Assembly (NCBI GenBank): GCA_027484085.1
Contig: JAIXQF010000004.1
Location: forward strand, 444,162 to 508,161
Reading direction: 5' to 3'
Origin: Actinomycetales bacterium
Lineage (GTDB): Bacteria; Actinomycetota; Actinomycetes; S36-B12; UBA5976
Length of the DNA: 64,000 nt
Below the pieces are notes generated by a model. That model worked only from the letters and a program-made list of their open reading frames with translations. It made no database searches and was not told the DNA's origin. Position 1 is the first letter of the stretch, and each line of letters opens with the position of its first letter. A program made the translations under genes and the position numbers. Of this stretch, positions 36,705-47,581 are shown piece after piece.

Positions 36705-37600
36705 CAACTCCAACTAAGTCACACACAACTCTTTTCATCACTGTTTCCGTGCTGTTTGGCGGCAACTATATGTGGGCGAACTTCGCGCTCCAGTCCTTTT
36801 CAGCTCTTGAAGTTGCCTGGGGGCGCACAGCACTGGCTGCAGCAACGCTTGCGATTGTCGTACTTGTAACAAAGGATCGTTATCCGCGCGGGAAAGAAAT
36901 TTGGATCAAGTTAAATGTCGCAGCATTACTGTTCAACACGATTTCCTTCGTTGGGATGGCAACTGCGGTAAGTCGAATCACGACTGTGCAAGTGAGTATT
37001 TGGAACGCTCTGGTGCCGTTAGTAACACTCGGTTTTGTGTTGGTGTTCATTCCAGAAGAGAACCCAACCTGGCGCCGAGTAACTGGCTTAGGCATGGGTT
37101 TCTTGGGAGCTGTTTTCATTGCTCACCCCTGGTCAGGCCTTGGAGACTTTGACGCATTTGGTACTGGCGCAATTATGATCGGCACTACGAGCTATGCCGC
37201 TGGTCTGGTTTATGCCAGACGTAACTTCGCAAATGTCACAAACACACCAACATCAATTGCAGCGGGGCAGATGCTCTGCGCTTCCATCCATTTCGCTTTG
37301 ATCCTTCCCTGGTTTGTAACCTTCACGACGGACGCTTCACCTAGCTCGCTGATTTCCATGTTGGTACTTGGTGTAGTTGGAACTGGAATCACCTACATCA
37401 TGATTCAAACTTTGATTAAGCAGGCAGGAGCTGGAGTCGCGAGCGACACAACATATGTGATTCTGTTCGTAGCCATCATGCTCGGAATCATTGTGCTGGG
37501 TGAAGCAATAAACATTTGGCAGATAATTGGGTCCGCATTAATTCTTGTTGGCTTAGTAATCATTAACACCAAAGAAAAAACCCCTGCAATCACGCCTTAG
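36701..37600 (+). CDS. EamA/DMT-family transporter
   Basis: Two EamA-like hydrophobic repeats. Confidence 0.85.
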   Translation: MTTPTKSHTTLFITVSVLFGGNYMWANFALQSFSALEVAWGRTALAAATLAIVVLVTKDRYPRGKEIWIKLNVAALLFNTISFVGMATAVSRITTVQVSIWNALVPLVTLGFVLVFIPEENPTWRRVTGLGMGFLGAVFIAHPWSGLGDFDAFGTGAIMIGTTSYAAGLVYARRNFANVTNTPTSIAAGQMLCASIHFALILPWFVTFTTDASPSSLISMLVLGVVGTGITYIMIQTLIKQAGAGVASDTTYVILFVAIMLGIIVLGEAINIWQIIGSALILVGLVIINTKEKTPAITP

Positions 37601-37615
37601 TGACTACAGGGGTTT
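37578..37615. terminator. convergent intrinsic terminator
   Basis: AAACCCCTG...CAGGGGTTT with inner TCAC/GTGA pairing; overlaps 3' end of the DMT gene. Confidence 0.8.
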
Positions 37616-37625
37616 ATTGCGTTTG

Positions 37626-39272
37626 TTAACTCTTGTACCAATCAACATATTCCGGAGCCAAAGTTGGCTTTTCCTGAATTAAGTCAGCTGCGCGCTCGGC
37701 AACCATCATGGTTGGTGCATACAGGTTGGCGTTTGTTACGTAAGGGAATACCGAAGCATCCACAACGAATAATCCTTCGACGCCATGAACCTTCATAGTG
37801 TTTGGATCTACAACGCTCATTTCATCGGTTCCCATTTTTGCGGTACATGATGGGTGATAAGCAGTTTCGGCGTCTTTAGCCACCCATTCCAGAATCTGTT
37901 CTGGGGTTTGTACTTCTGGGCCAGGGGATAGTTCGCCGTCACTGTATTGATCGAATGGCTGCTGGGACAAAATGTTGCGAGTTACCTGAATGGCTTCGAC
38001 CCACTCGCGACGATCTTGATCTGTCGACAAGTAGTTAAACAAAATAGACGGTTTAGCCATTGGATCTGCGCTTTTGATTTCAACTCGACCACGAGCATCT
38101 GAGTACATCGGTCCAACGTGAACCTGGTAGCCATGACCCTGTTCGATCCCAGTGCCGTCGTAGCGAACTGCGATTGGTAGGAAGTGGTACATCAGGTTCG
38201 GGTACTTAACTGTGTCGTTAGAGCGAGCGAATCCGCCACCTTCAAAGTGATTCGTCGAAGCTGGGCCCTTGCGAGCCAACAACCAAGCAGCACCAATAAA
38301 TGGTCGCTTCCAAACTTTAAGATTTGGATTCATTGTGATGGGTTGCTTGCATGCATGCTGAATGTAAACCTCAAGATGGTCTTGCAAGTTTTGGCCAACA
38401 CCTGGAAGGTCTTTAACAACTGGAATACCGTGCTTTTTCAAGAGTTCAGCTGGGCCAATTCCGGAAAGTTGCAGAACCTGTGGAGTGTTAATCGCGCCAC
38501 CACAAAGGACAACGTTCTTTGCGCGGTATTCCATAATCTTCTTACCGCGCTGCGCGACAACACCTACTGCTTTGTCGCCTTCAAAAATTACTCGATGAAC
38601 TTGGTGACGAGTTTGAACGGTTAGATTCTTACGATTCATTACTGGATGTAAATACGCAGTCGAAGAAGACCAGCGACGGCCATTCTTTACGTTCTTGTCG
38701 AATGGCCCAAAGCCTTCTTGACTGAAGCCGTTTACGTCATCAGTTCGCTTGAAGCCAGCAGCCACTGCGGCATCAAAGAAAGCTTTGAAAAGCGGGTTCT
38801 TTGCAGGACCCTTTTCTAGGTACAAAGGTCCGCTGTGACCGCGGTAAGTTGTGTCATTGAGAACGCCCGTGGCATTTTCCATTTTCTTGAAATATGGCAA
38901 ACAGTGTGCGAAGTCCCAGTTCTCCATGCCTTTGTCTGCAGCCCAGCGCTCGTAATCCATTGGATTTCCCCGCTGAAAGATCATGCCATTGATAGAGCCA
39001 GAGCCACCTAGAATCTTGCCGCGACCCTGATAAACCTTGCGACCATTCATGTATGGTTCTGGATCTGTTTCGTACATCCAGTCATAGAACTTGTTGCCGA
39101 TTGGGAAAGTTAACGCAGCTGGCATTTGGATGTATAGATCCCAGAAAGAGTCCTTGCGTCCGGCCTCGAGGACTAAAACTTCATTATCTGGGTTTTCTGA
39201 AAGTCGATTACCTAAAACTGACCCAGCAGATCCACCACCAATAATTAAGTAGTCATATTCCTTAACTGTCAT
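37626..39272 (-). CDS. betA: choline dehydrogenase / GMC oxidoreductase
   Basis: [92 protein letters not shown]. Confidence 0.9.
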   Translation of the reverse strand: MTVKEYDYLIIGGGSAGSVLGNRLSENPDNEVLVLEAGRKDSFWDLYIQMPAALTFPIGNKFYDWMYETDPEPYMNGRKVYQGRGKILGGSGSINGMIFQRGNPMDYERWAADKGMENWDFAHCLPYFKKMENATGVLNDTTYRGHSGPLYLEKGPAKNPLFKAFFDAAVAAGFKRTDDVNGFSQEGFGPFDKNVKNGRRWSSSTAYLHPVMNRKNLTVQTRHQVHRVIFEGDKAVGVVAQRGKKIMEYRAKNVVLCGGAINTPQVLQLSGIGPAELLKKHGIPVVKDLPGVGQNLQDHLEVYIQHACKQPITMNPNLKVWKRPFIGAAWLLARKGPASTNHFEGGGFARSNDTVKYPNLMYHFLPIAVRYDGTGIEQGHGYQVHVGPMYSDARGRVEIKSADPMAKPSILFNYLSTDQDRREWVEAIQVTRNILSQQPFDQYSDGELSPGPEVQTPEQILEWVAKDAETAYHPSCTAKMGTDEMSVVDPNTMKVHGVEGLFVVDASVFPYVTNANLYAPTMMVAERAADLIQEKPTLAPEYVDWYKS

Positions 39273-40120
39273 TAGAGGTTTCCTTCTGCGGTATCGACAA
39301 CGTTAGCAAGCAACATGGCACGAGTCATTGGACCAGTTCCACCAGGCATCGGAGCAATCCAACCTGCAACTTCAGCACAGGCTGGGTCTAAATCACCTAG
39401 CAAGCCTGCGTCGGTTCGGGTAATGCCAACATCAAGTAGTGCTGCACCTGGCTTGATCATGTCAGGCTTAATGAAGTGCGGGACACCAGCAGCAGCCACA
39501 ACTATGTCGGCGCGCTTGATGTGAGCTGTCATGTCTTTAGTGCCGGTGTGACACAAGGTCACGGTGGCGTTTTCACTGCGACGAGTTAGCAGCAAGCCGA
39601 GTGGGCGACCGACGGTAACACCGCGACCTACTATGCAGACTTCAGCACCATCGATGTTTACGTCGTATGCACGTAGCAACTCAACAATTCCACGAGGTGT
39701 GCAAGGAAGTGGAGCAGGTTCGCCAAGAACCAACCGACCAAGGTTTGTTGGGTGTAAGCCATCCGCATCTTTACGTGGGTCAATTGCTTCAAGTGCAGCA
39801 TTTGAGTCCAAGCCCTTTGGCAATGGAAGCTGCACGATGTATCCGGTACAAGCTGGATCTGCGTTAAGTCTGGCGATTGCTGCCATCACATCTTGCTGAG
39901 TAGCTGTTGCTGGCAAATCTTCACGGACAGACGTGATTCCAACTTCATGGCAGTCTTTGTGTTTTCCACCAACATAGGAGTGGGATCCAGGATCATCGCC
40001 CACCAAAATGGTGCCAAGTCCTGGGAAAATTCCTTTAGCGTTCAGTGCGGCAACTCTAGTTGCTAGATTTGCTTTCACTGAAGCAGCCGTTGCGATTCCA
40101 TCGAGAATGACAGCAGTCAT
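39272..40120 (-). CDS. folD: bifunctional methylene-H4F dehydrogenase / methenyl-H4F cyclohydrolase
   Basis: [77 protein letters not shown]. Confidence 0.95.
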   Translation of the reverse strand: MTAVILDGIATAASVKANLATRVAALNAKGIFPGLGTILVGDDPGSHSYVGGKHKDCHEVGITSVREDLPATATQQDVMAAIARLNADPACTGYIVQLPLPKGLDSNAALEAIDPRKDADGLHPTNLGRLVLGEPAPLPCTPRGIVELLRAYDVNIDGAEVCIVGRGVTVGRPLGLLLTRRSENATVTLCHTGTKDMTAHIKRADIVVAAAGVPHFIKPDMIKPGAALLDVGITRTDAGLLGDLDPACAEVAGWIAPMPGGTGPMTRAMLLANVVDTAEGNL

Positions 40121-40156
40121 CGTGCCTACTTTTTTGTTTGAGAGTGTTACTTAATT

Positions 40157-40783
40157 TTATAGGTACTCAACTGATGCATCAGTCAAAGCAGTCCAAAGGT
40201 GCCTTGAAAATGATGCACGTGGGAAAAGCAGGTAACAGTTTTCGCAACAGTGCCACATTATGAGTGGGGCCTTAGCCAGCAAGCCTTGGCTGCAAGCATC
40301 AATCGGAAAATGCTCGTCCCTAAGGTCTTGTTCCCAATAGTGAGAAAGCACATCCTTGGCGCTTGGACCGTAGATTTCGATCTTGGTGCGCTGGGAACTT
40401 ACATCAACTAAAGAAATGTGATGAGCGATTTGAACAGGTGCGAGTAATGCCTGGATGTCCGCGGTACCAGTTAAGTACCACCAGTCAGGCCCTAGCGTTA
40501 AAGCGCTGATTCCATTTTCGGCAGGTTTCTCACCCTCCGAAACGATGCAATCTGCATTGTTTCGGGCGACCTTACCCACGGTTGTTGGCAGGACAAGTCC
40601 TAACGCTGCAACTACGGCAAGAAATGCTGGCGAATCTGGATTAACCCGTAGATCAAATCCAGGTGTGAATGGCACTTCCTGAATCAGGACAGCTTTATCC
40701 GTTCCACCAAACTTGGCGCCACCAAGGGGACTCTTTGCAAATTCCAATTTAACCGTCACGACGTGTGTTCTCCTTATCAACAA
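40157..40783 (-). CDS. soxG: sarcosine oxidase gamma subunit-like
   Basis: Position after SoxA; LVDVSSQRTKIEIYGPSAKDVLSHYWEQDLRDEHFP typical of SoxG/GcvT-like fold. Confidence 0.8.
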   Translation of the reverse strand: MLIRRTHVVTVKLEFAKSPLGGAKFGGTDKAVLIQEVPFTPGFDLRVNPDSPAFLAVVAALGLVLPTTVGKVARNNADCIVSEGEKPAENGISALTLGPDWWYLTGTADIQALLAPVQIAHHISLVDVSSQRTKIEIYGPSAKDVLSHYWEQDLRDEHFPIDACSQGLLAKAPLIMWHCCENCYLLFPRASFSRHLWTALTDASVEYL

Positions 40784-43436
40784 ATACTGAATCGGTGATC
40801 ACACCGGTAACAACGCGATCTGCCATTGGAATGGCGATTTTCTCACCCTTTCGAGCAAGTCCATTTGCGACCAGAGCCAGTGCAAATGAGCGACCTAGCG
40901 CGGCGGAGTCATATGAACTAGTGATGTAACCAATGTGCTTTACAGGTGGAGGAGTGTTCGCATCTGCGCCCGCAACTATGTAAGCACCTTCCGGAATAAC
41001 GTATGAACCATCATCAGCAAGAATGCCAACTAATTGGTGACGTCCTTCGCGCGCGGTATCAGCACGGCTGAACGAACGCTTGCCGATGAAGTCATCCTTC
41101 TTTTTGGAAACAATCCAATTCATGTCAAGATCATCAGGCGTTTGAGTGCCGTCAGTTTCTTGGCCCACGATTACGAAACCTTTTTCTGCGCGCAATACGT
41201 GCATTGTTTCAGTACCGTATGGCGTGATATTCAAATCAGCCCCTTGCGACATTACGGATTCCCAAATATGTAATCCGTAAATTGCCGGCACATTGATTTC
41301 GTACGCCAGTTCGCCGGAGAACGAGATTCGGGCAACTCTGGCTGGCACGCCAGCAACATCCGCATGCTTGTTCTCCATGAATGCGAACGACTCATTTGAG
41401 ACATCAAGTGAAGGAGCTAGGCGCTTCATCAATTCGCGACTCTTTGGGCCAACGATTGCAACGGTTGAAATCTGCTCTGTTACCGAAGTGCAGTAAACCT
41501 CAAGATGTGGCCATTCGGTTTGCAACCATTCTTCAAGCCAATCCAAAACCTTTGCAGCACCACCAGTTGTAGTTGTCATCAGCCAGTGGTTTTCACTAAT
41601 TCGAGTTGTAACACCGTCATCGAAAACCATGCCGTCAATGCCGCACATCAATCCGTAGCGGCTCATGCCAACCTTCAAAGTTGAGAACATGTTTGTGTAA
41701 ATCATGTCCAAGAACTGGCCGGCATCTTTACCTTGAATGTCGATCTTGCCAAGCGTGGATGCATCCATAACGCCAACGCCTTCACGCACTGCAGCACATT
41801 CCCGCAGAACTGCAGCATGCATAGTTTCTCCCGACTTAGGGAAATACCATGGCCGCTTCCATTGACCAACATCTTCCATCGGTGCACCACTTGCTACGTG
41901 CCAAGAATGAATCGGAGTAGTGCGTTCTGGATCGGAAAGCAATCCTCGGTCACGACCTGCTAAGGCGGCAAATGGAATCGAAATGTAAGGGGGACGGAAG
42001 GTCAAGGAGCCAATTTCATCAGGTGCTTTACCAATTGCTTGGCCAATAAGTCCCATGGTGACCGTGCCACTGGTTTTACCTTGATCGTGCGCAGTACCAA
42101 TCGCGGTGTAACGCTTCACGTGCTCAATACTTCGCATGCCAGCATCAATTGCCCGCTTGAAGTCGCGATACGTTGCATCACGCTGGTAGTCAACAAAGGC
42201 TACTAAACCTTGTTCGGCAGTTAACTTAGGCCCGAAGAAGACGGCAGGCTCATCGTCATCACCAAAGTCACCAGCAAGCATTCCGGTAGTGGATACGAAT
42301 TGGCTGTGGTGCTTTACAACGAATGCCGCGCGCTTTTCGCTCCAAGTTGGCTTGATGCCAATGAAGGTAGCTAAATGCACAACCGGAGTCCAGCCACCTG
42401 AAATGGCGAGCAAGTCCGCAGTGATGGTTTCTCTTAAGTCTGACTTTGCCTGGCCAATGGTGACACTGCTCAAAATGCCAACCAAGTTTGCAGAAGTATC
42501 TACAACAGTTGCACCTTTGATTAAGCGAATACCAAGTGCCTCAATTGCTTTACGTGAAGACTTCTTGGTGGCCTTGGACACTTTCTTTCTAATGTCGACT
42601 ACTGCAGCGACCTTAACTCCAGCTTTATGTAATCGAATTGCATCGCGATAACCCTGATTGTCTACGGTCACCACGACTGCAGTGTTGAAAGGATTTGCGC
42701 CATTGGAAACATAAGTCGCAGCCGCATGAGACAACATGATTCCAGGACGGTCATTGTTAGCAAAAACTAAGTGACGCTGGAAAGCTCCGGTAGCCAATAC
42801 GGTGTGATCGGCGCGAACGTGCCAAGTTCTGATGCGTGACATCTCGGTGTGAACATTTGAATCAAGGTGATCGGTGCGACGTTCAGTTGCTACTGAATAA
42901 CCTTGGTCATACATACCCTGCACAGTTGTGCGCGGTAAGTAGGTAACGTTTGCGCGATCCAGAACTGCGAGGAGTTCAGCTGGAACTGGCTGGCCAAGGT
43001 AGGTCAGGTGTCCACCTGCTGCAGGCTTGTCATCCATAACAATGACACTCTTGCCTTGATCAGAAAACTTCTTTGCTGCTTCCAGACCTGAAGTTCCAGC
43101 GCCAACTACCAAGACGTCAACATGTCGGTTCGCTTTGTCGTAACGTGAATTGTCACGAGTATCAGGCAAGTCACCAACACCTTGAGCGCTGCGTACGACC
43201 AATCCCTCAACTAGTTCAATAGTTGTGGCTGGCTTCAATGGTTCACCAGCGCCAGAGTCGACGTTAACCAATGCATTGGTTTCTTCAACCCAAAGTCCCA
43301 TGACGCCACGTGGGCGGTCCTTGTATGAGCTGTCGGTGAAATACACGACGCCATTGCGAAGCAGAGCTGAAGCTAGGCTTTCGCCTTTCTCGCCGGAGTA
43401 CTGTTTGCCGTCGAATGTGAAATTTACTGTGCTCAT
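40749..43436 (-). CDS. soxA: sarcosine oxidase alpha subunit
   Basis: N-terminal 2Fe-2S-like FTFDGKQYSGEKGESLASALLRNG, VDVLVVGAGTSGLEAAKKF, C-terminal GcvT domain (VGQETDGTQTPDDLDMNWIVSKKKDDFIGKRSF); start MSTVNFTF at 43436. Confidence 0.93.
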   Translation of the reverse strand: MSTVNFTFDGKQYSGEKGESLASALLRNGVVYFTDSSYKDRPRGVMGLWVEETNALVNVDSGAGEPLKPATTIELVEGLVVRSAQGVGDLPDTRDNSRYDKANRHVDVLVVGAGTSGLEAAKKFSDQGKSVIVMDDKPAAGGHLTYLGQPVPAELLAVLDRANVTYLPRTTVQGMYDQGYSVATERRTDHLDSNVHTEMSRIRTWHVRADHTVLATGAFQRHLVFANNDRPGIMLSHAAATYVSNGANPFNTAVVVTVDNQGYRDAIRLHKAGVKVAAVVDIRKKVSKATKKSSRKAIEALGIRLIKGATVVDTSANLVGILSSVTIGQAKSDLRETITADLLAISGGWTPVVHLATFIGIKPTWSEKRAAFVVKHHSQFVSTTGMLAGDFGDDDEPAVFFGPKLTAEQGLVAFVDYQRDATYRDFKRAIDAGMRSIEHVKRYTAIGTAHDQGKTSGTVTMGLIGQAIGKAPDEIGSLTFRPPYISIPFAALAGRDRGLLSDPERTTPIHSWHVASGAPMEDVGQWKRPWYFPKSGETMHAAVLRECAAVREGVGVMDASTLGKIDIQGKDAGQFLDMIYTNMFSTLKVGMSRYGLMCGIDGMVFDDGVTTRISENHWLMTTTTGGAAKVLDWLEEWLQTEWPHLEVYCTSVTEQISTVAIVGPKSRELMKRLAPSLDVSNESFAFMENKHADVAGVPARVARISFSGELAYEINVPAIYGLHIWESVMSQGADLNITPYGTETMHVLRAEKGFVIVGQETDGTQTPDDLDMNWIVSKKKDDFIGKRSFSRADTAREGRHQLVGILADDGSYVIPEGAYIVAGADANTPPPVKHIGYITSSYDSAALGRSFALALVANGLARKGEKIAIPMADRVVTGVITDSVFVDKENTRRDG

Positions 43437-43714
43437 GCTGGACTCTTTGGCTGTTGGGTGAATGGTTTGTAGGACGGCCCGAATTCGTGGTTGATGGTGT
43501 TGCGCCACACATTGAACCAGCGGCGGCAACCAGCGCTGTGAACCCAGCGCTCTGCCATCCAACCCTTTGGATTGGATCGAATAAACACAAACTTGGCCCA
43601 CTCTTCGTCGGTCAAGTTACTTGAATTCTCGGGATAAGCAACATGTGCTTCCGAGCCGTAGTGAAACTCAGTTTCATCGCGCGGACCGCAATATGGACAA
43701 GGGATATGCAACAT
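43433..43714 (-). CDS. soxD: sarcosine oxidase delta subunit
   Basis: MLHIPCPYCGPRDETEFHYGSEAHVAYP...WVHSAGCRRWFNVWRNT. Confidence 0.95.
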   Translation of the reverse strand: MLHIPCPYCGPRDETEFHYGSEAHVAYPENSSNLTDEEWAKFVFIRSNPKGWMAERWVHSAGCRRWFNVWRNTINHEFGPSYKPFTQQPKSPA

Positions 43715-43723
43715 AGTTATTCC

Positions 43724-44965
43724 TTAGTGGGCCACGCCGGCAGCGCCGTGCTCGTCGATTAAGTGACCAGAGATGAAGCGATCAAGTGCATATGGTTTTG
43801 CCAATGCATCTGGTTCGCCGTTGGCAATAGTGGCAGCCATCACCCAACCGGAGCCTGGTGTGGCCTTGAATCCACCGGTACCCCATCCGGAGTTGATGAA
43901 TAGGTTCTCAACTGGTGTTAGACCAATGATCGGTGATGCATCAGGAGCGATGTCTACGATGCCACCCCAAGTGCGAAGCAAGTGAGCGCGTTCGAAGATT
44001 GGGAATAGTTCACAAGCTGCTGCAAGTTGATGTTCAATCACATGGAATCCACCACGCTGGGCGTAGGAGTTGTAAGAGTCAGTGCCGGCACCCATTACAA
44101 GTTCACCTTTATGTGCCTGACTTACGTAAACGTGAACAGCGCCAGACATGATGACGGTGTCCAGAACTTGTTCATTTAATTCGGAAACCAGTGCCTGCAG
44201 TGGACGGCTTTGCAATGGAACGTCAAAGCCAGCCATGCCCGCAAGAACGGATGTGTGACCAGCAGCGACCATACCTACTTTGTTGGCTGCAATGTCGCCT
44301 TGAGTCGTCTTAACTCCTTGAACTTTGCCGTCAACAATTTTGAATCCAGTAACTTCGCAGTTCTGAATAATGTCAACACCCATATCGGCAGCAGCTTTTG
44401 CGTATCCCCAGGCAACCCAGTCATGCTTTGCGATACCACCGCGAGGCTGGAAAGTGGCACCCATAACTGGATAGCGAATGTCTTCGCTGATATTTACGAT
44501 TGGTGCGATTTCTTTAACTTCTTCGGGAGTTAACCAAACGCTATCGACAGCATTTACGTGGTTGGCGTAGAAGTTGCGCTGCTTGGAACGAACATCACTC
44601 ACACTGTGGGCGAGCGTCATAACACCGCGTTGGCTAAAGAACATTTCGTAGCCCACTTCTTCTTCTAGGTTTTCCCAGAGTTTGAGTGAGTGATCGTAAA
44701 TTCCAGCAGACTCGTCCCAAAGGTAATTCGAACGAATGATTGTGGTGTTGCGACCCATGTTGCCGCCAGCCAGCCAGCCTTTTTCAATAACCGCAACGTT
44801 GGTAATGCCATGGTTCTTTGCTAGGTAATAGGCAGTAGCTAAGCCGTGGCCACCAGCACCAATGATGATTACGTCATAGGCCTTCTTTGGTTTTTGGTCT
44901 GCTACCCAAAGAAAATCTGGGTGGTCCGGAAGTTCTACGGTACGTCTACGAGTCATATTCGCCAT
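43724..44965 (-). CDS. soxB: sarcosine oxidase beta subunit
   Basis: [53 protein letters not shown]. Confidence 0.95.
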   Translation of the reverse strand: MANMTRRRTVELPDHPDFLWVADQKPKKAYDVIIIGAGGHGLATAYYLAKNHGITNVAVIEKGWLAGGNMGRNTTIIRSNYLWDESAGIYDHSLKLWENLEEEVGYEMFFSQRGVMTLAHSVSDVRSKQRNFYANHVNAVDSVWLTPEEVKEIAPIVNISEDIRYPVMGATFQPRGGIAKHDWVAWGYAKAAADMGVDIIQNCEVTGFKIVDGKVQGVKTTQGDIAANKVGMVAAGHTSVLAGMAGFDVPLQSRPLQALVSELNEQVLDTVIMSGAVHVYVSQAHKGELVMGAGTDSYNSYAQRGGFHVIEHQLAAACELFPIFERAHLLRTWGGIVDIAPDASPIIGLTPVENLFINSGWGTGGFKATPGSGWVMAATIANGEPDALAKPYALDRFISGHLIDEHGAAGVAH

Positions 44966-44989
44966 AAGAGAAACCTTATCTTTGCTTGA

Positions 44990-47419
44990 TTACGAGCGCA
45001 GTCGGGACATCGATGGATCGAACTGCGGATCATCGCTGACTGCAGCTGGATACATTGAGTCAAAGTATTTGACAGTTACTTGAGTACCAAGTGTGGTGTG
45101 ATCAATTGGCAGCCAGGCGTAAGCGATTTGCTTACCAATGGAATGCCCAAAGTATGAGCTGGTCGTGTAACCGACTGGGACGCCATTTACAAATACCGGT
45201 TCTTTACCCATCACAACATGTTCTGGATTTTCAAATACGAGACAAACCAACTTCTTAGTGATTGCAGCCGGATCAAGTGCTTCAAATGCGTCGGCACCGA
45301 TGTACCCACCACCCTTACGAACTGAGAATGCCAAACCAGCTTCGTGCGGATTGTGCTCACTAGTCATGTCTGTTCCGTAGGATCGGTAACCCTTTTCCAG
45401 GCGCATTGAGTTGAAGGCACCGCGACCGGCAGGAATGATGCCGAATTCTTTGCCAGCTTCTATCAAAGTGTCCCAGAGCTTTAATGCCATATCAGCATCT
45501 GTGTAGATTTCGTAGCCAAGTTCGCCGACGTAGGAGAGTCTCCAAAGTGTGGCGGGTACCTGATCTAGATATAACGACTTTGCCTTGAAGTATCCGAATG
45601 CTTCATTCGAAACGTCAACGTCGGTTAGCTTCTCAACTACCTTGCGCGCATGTGGCCCAAACAAGCCAAGCCCTACAGTGCCAGAAGTTACGTCCTTGAT
45701 ATGAACTGTGTCAGGTGCAGCCGACTTTAGGCGTGCAACATCGATCGCACTGTTTGCGCCAATCATGAAATGAGTTTCGGCTAGGCGAGTGACAGTTACA
45801 TCGGAAAGAATTCCAGCGTCCTTGGTCAACATCAAGCAGTAAGTAACCGAACCTGGTGCCTTGTCGAGTTTGCCAGTTGTTTGTTCCATCAAGAACTCCA
45901 TGGAGCCCTTGCCAGTAACTTCGATGCGCTTTAAGGCAGTGATGTCGAATAAGCCAACATTCTCGCGAACGTATTGTGCTTCCGCACCAATGATTGGCGA
46001 CCAGTAACGTGCTGACCATTCATCACGGGCTGGAGTTGGGTACTTGGCAACTAAATCTTTGTTTGCTTCGTACCACTGTGGGCGCTCGTAACCGGATGCC
46101 TCAAGGAAGTATCCACCAAGTTCTTGTTGACGATGGTAGAAACCTGTAGTGCGAAGTGGGCGAGGCTTTTCCATTGGCTGCAATGGGTGAATGATGTCGT
46201 AAACCTCAACGTAGTTCTGGGCACCACGCATCTTGATGTGGTTTGGTCCAAGCTGATGTGGTTCAAAACGATTTACATCGCATTCGTGTACGGCAAGTTT
46301 TGGATGGCCATCAATAATCCATTCAGCAGTTGCCCGAGCCACGCCGACAGACTGGGTTACCCAAACCGCTTCAGCGACCCAGAAACCCTTCAAGCCATTC
46401 CATTCACCCATAAGCGGGAAGGTGTCGACCGTGAAGGAGAACATGCCATTCATACCTTCGACAATTTTGGCGTCTTTAAGTTCTGGCAGAACCGTTCCAG
46501 CAATATCTTGAACTGGTTCCCACTCTGGTGCAGTAAATGTCATCTGGCTTGGCATGATCTCTGCTTCATCAAATGGCAAGATCTCTTCGGATTCAACAGT
46601 TAATGGGCGATGCAGGTATGAGCCAATTCCCATGCCGTTAAAGCGTTGGCGGAAATATAGATCCTCGCCTTGATGGCGCATGATCGGAATCGTAATTTCT
46701 TCTGTCTGGTCGGCTAGGGAAGGAATGTCCTCGGTCCAAGCTAATTGGTGAGCTAGTGGCTGGAATGCTTTAGCCATACCAAACATGCGACCAACCTTTG
46801 GCCCCCAAATGCCAGCACACGAAACCACGATTTCGGCTGGGAAGAATCCTTGGTCAGTCATGACGCCAGTTACTTGACCGGCTTCTTGTTCAATTGAGAT
46901 AACCTCAGTGCGATCTTTAAAGATTGCACCTCGTGATTCAGCAATGCGCTGCAATGCCTGTACCGAGCGAACTGCTTTAGCAATTCCATCAGTTGGGCAG
47001 TAAATCGCGCCAAGGATTTTTGTTGGATCAAGTACTGGATGAAGTTCGCCGGCGCGCTCTGGTGAGATAACTTCGGCTTCATATCCGTATGCATGTAGCC
47101 ATGCAGTCCGACGGTGCAATTCCTTTAGTCGCTCTGGGGTAGTGGCAATTTCTAGGGATCCAACTTGATAGAAGCCTGGGCCATCTTCGTGTTCAATAGA
47201 TAAAAGTTTGTTGATCGTTTGGTCTGCCATCGCTGCGAGCGTTTTGTTACCGGTGACTTTTTGCACCAAGCCTGGGGCATGCGAAGTTGATCCACCAGGA
47301 GCTGGCATTGGACCCTGCTCAAGCACGGTGACATCAGTCCAACCGCGCTCAGTTAATTCGTCAGCAAGTGAGCAACCGACAATTCCGCCACCAATGATTA
47401 CAATTTTTTTCACGAGCAA
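44990..47419 (-). CDS. dimethylglycine dehydrogenase-like FAD/GcvT-domain protein
   Basis: VIIGGGIVGCSLADELTERGWTDVTVLEQGPMPAPGGSTSHAPGLV; C-terminal aminomethyltransferase-like domain (GYRSYGTDMTSEHNPHEAGL). Confidence 0.9.
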   Translation of the reverse strand: MLVKKIVIIGGGIVGCSLADELTERGWTDVTVLEQGPMPAPGGSTSHAPGLVQKVTGNKTLAAMADQTINKLLSIEHEDGPGFYQVGSLEIATTPERLKELHRRTAWLHAYGYEAEVISPERAGELHPVLDPTKILGAIYCPTDGIAKAVRSVQALQRIAESRGAIFKDRTEVISIEQEAGQVTGVMTDQGFFPAEIVVSCAGIWGPKVGRMFGMAKAFQPLAHQLAWTEDIPSLADQTEEITIPIMRHQGEDLYFRQRFNGMGIGSYLHRPLTVESEEILPFDEAEIMPSQMTFTAPEWEPVQDIAGTVLPELKDAKIVEGMNGMFSFTVDTFPLMGEWNGLKGFWVAEAVWVTQSVGVARATAEWIIDGHPKLAVHECDVNRFEPHQLGPNHIKMRGAQNYVEVYDIIHPLQPMEKPRPLRTTGFYHRQQELGGYFLEASGYERPQWYEANKDLVAKYPTPARDEWSARYWSPIIGAEAQYVRENVGLFDITALKRIEVTGKGSMEFLMEQTTGKLDKAPGSVTYCLMLTKDAGILSDVTVTRLAETHFMIGANSAIDVARLKSAAPDTVHIKDVTSGTVGLGLFGPHARKVVEKLTDVDVSNEAFGYFKAKSLYLDQVPATLWRLSYVGELGYEIYTDADMALKLWDTLIEAGKEFGIIPAGRGAFNSMRLEKGYRSYGTDMTSEHNPHEAGLAFSVRKGGGYIGADAFEALDPAAITKKLVCLVFENPEHVVMGKEPVFVNGVPVGYTTSSYFGHSIGKQIAYAWLPIDHTTLGTQVTVKYFDSMYPAAVSDDPQFDPSMSRLRS

Positions 47420-47441
47420 ACCTCATTCAACGAAAATCTAT

Positions 47442-47478
47442 TGTTGCGAACTATGCAACAGAGTGCGTTGTGCGCAAC
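47442..47478. promoter_or_regulatory. GTTGC/GCAAC half-site cluster upstream of the DMGDH/sox operon
   Basis: TGTTGC-N7-GCAACA at 47442-47460 and GTTG-TGCG-CAAC at 47467-47478. Confidence 0.5.
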
Positions 47479-47523
47479 AAGTCAATCGTCCTCTTTGCAC
47501 GTGACTTGGTCAAGCGGAATTAA

Positions 47524-47561
47524 AAAACTGGCGGGCCCAATTTCTTGGACCCACCAGTTTT
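47524..47561 (-). terminator. intrinsic terminator after proX
   Basis: AAAACTGGcGGGcCCAA-tttc-TTGGaCCCaCCAGTTTT; T-rich on minus strand. Confidence 0.85.
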
Positions 47562-47581
47562 AGGTGACTTTTTAGTCAGAT

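Noticed and set aside
38184-38624. 146-aa plus-strand ORF
   Set aside because: Antisense to betA without plausible homology
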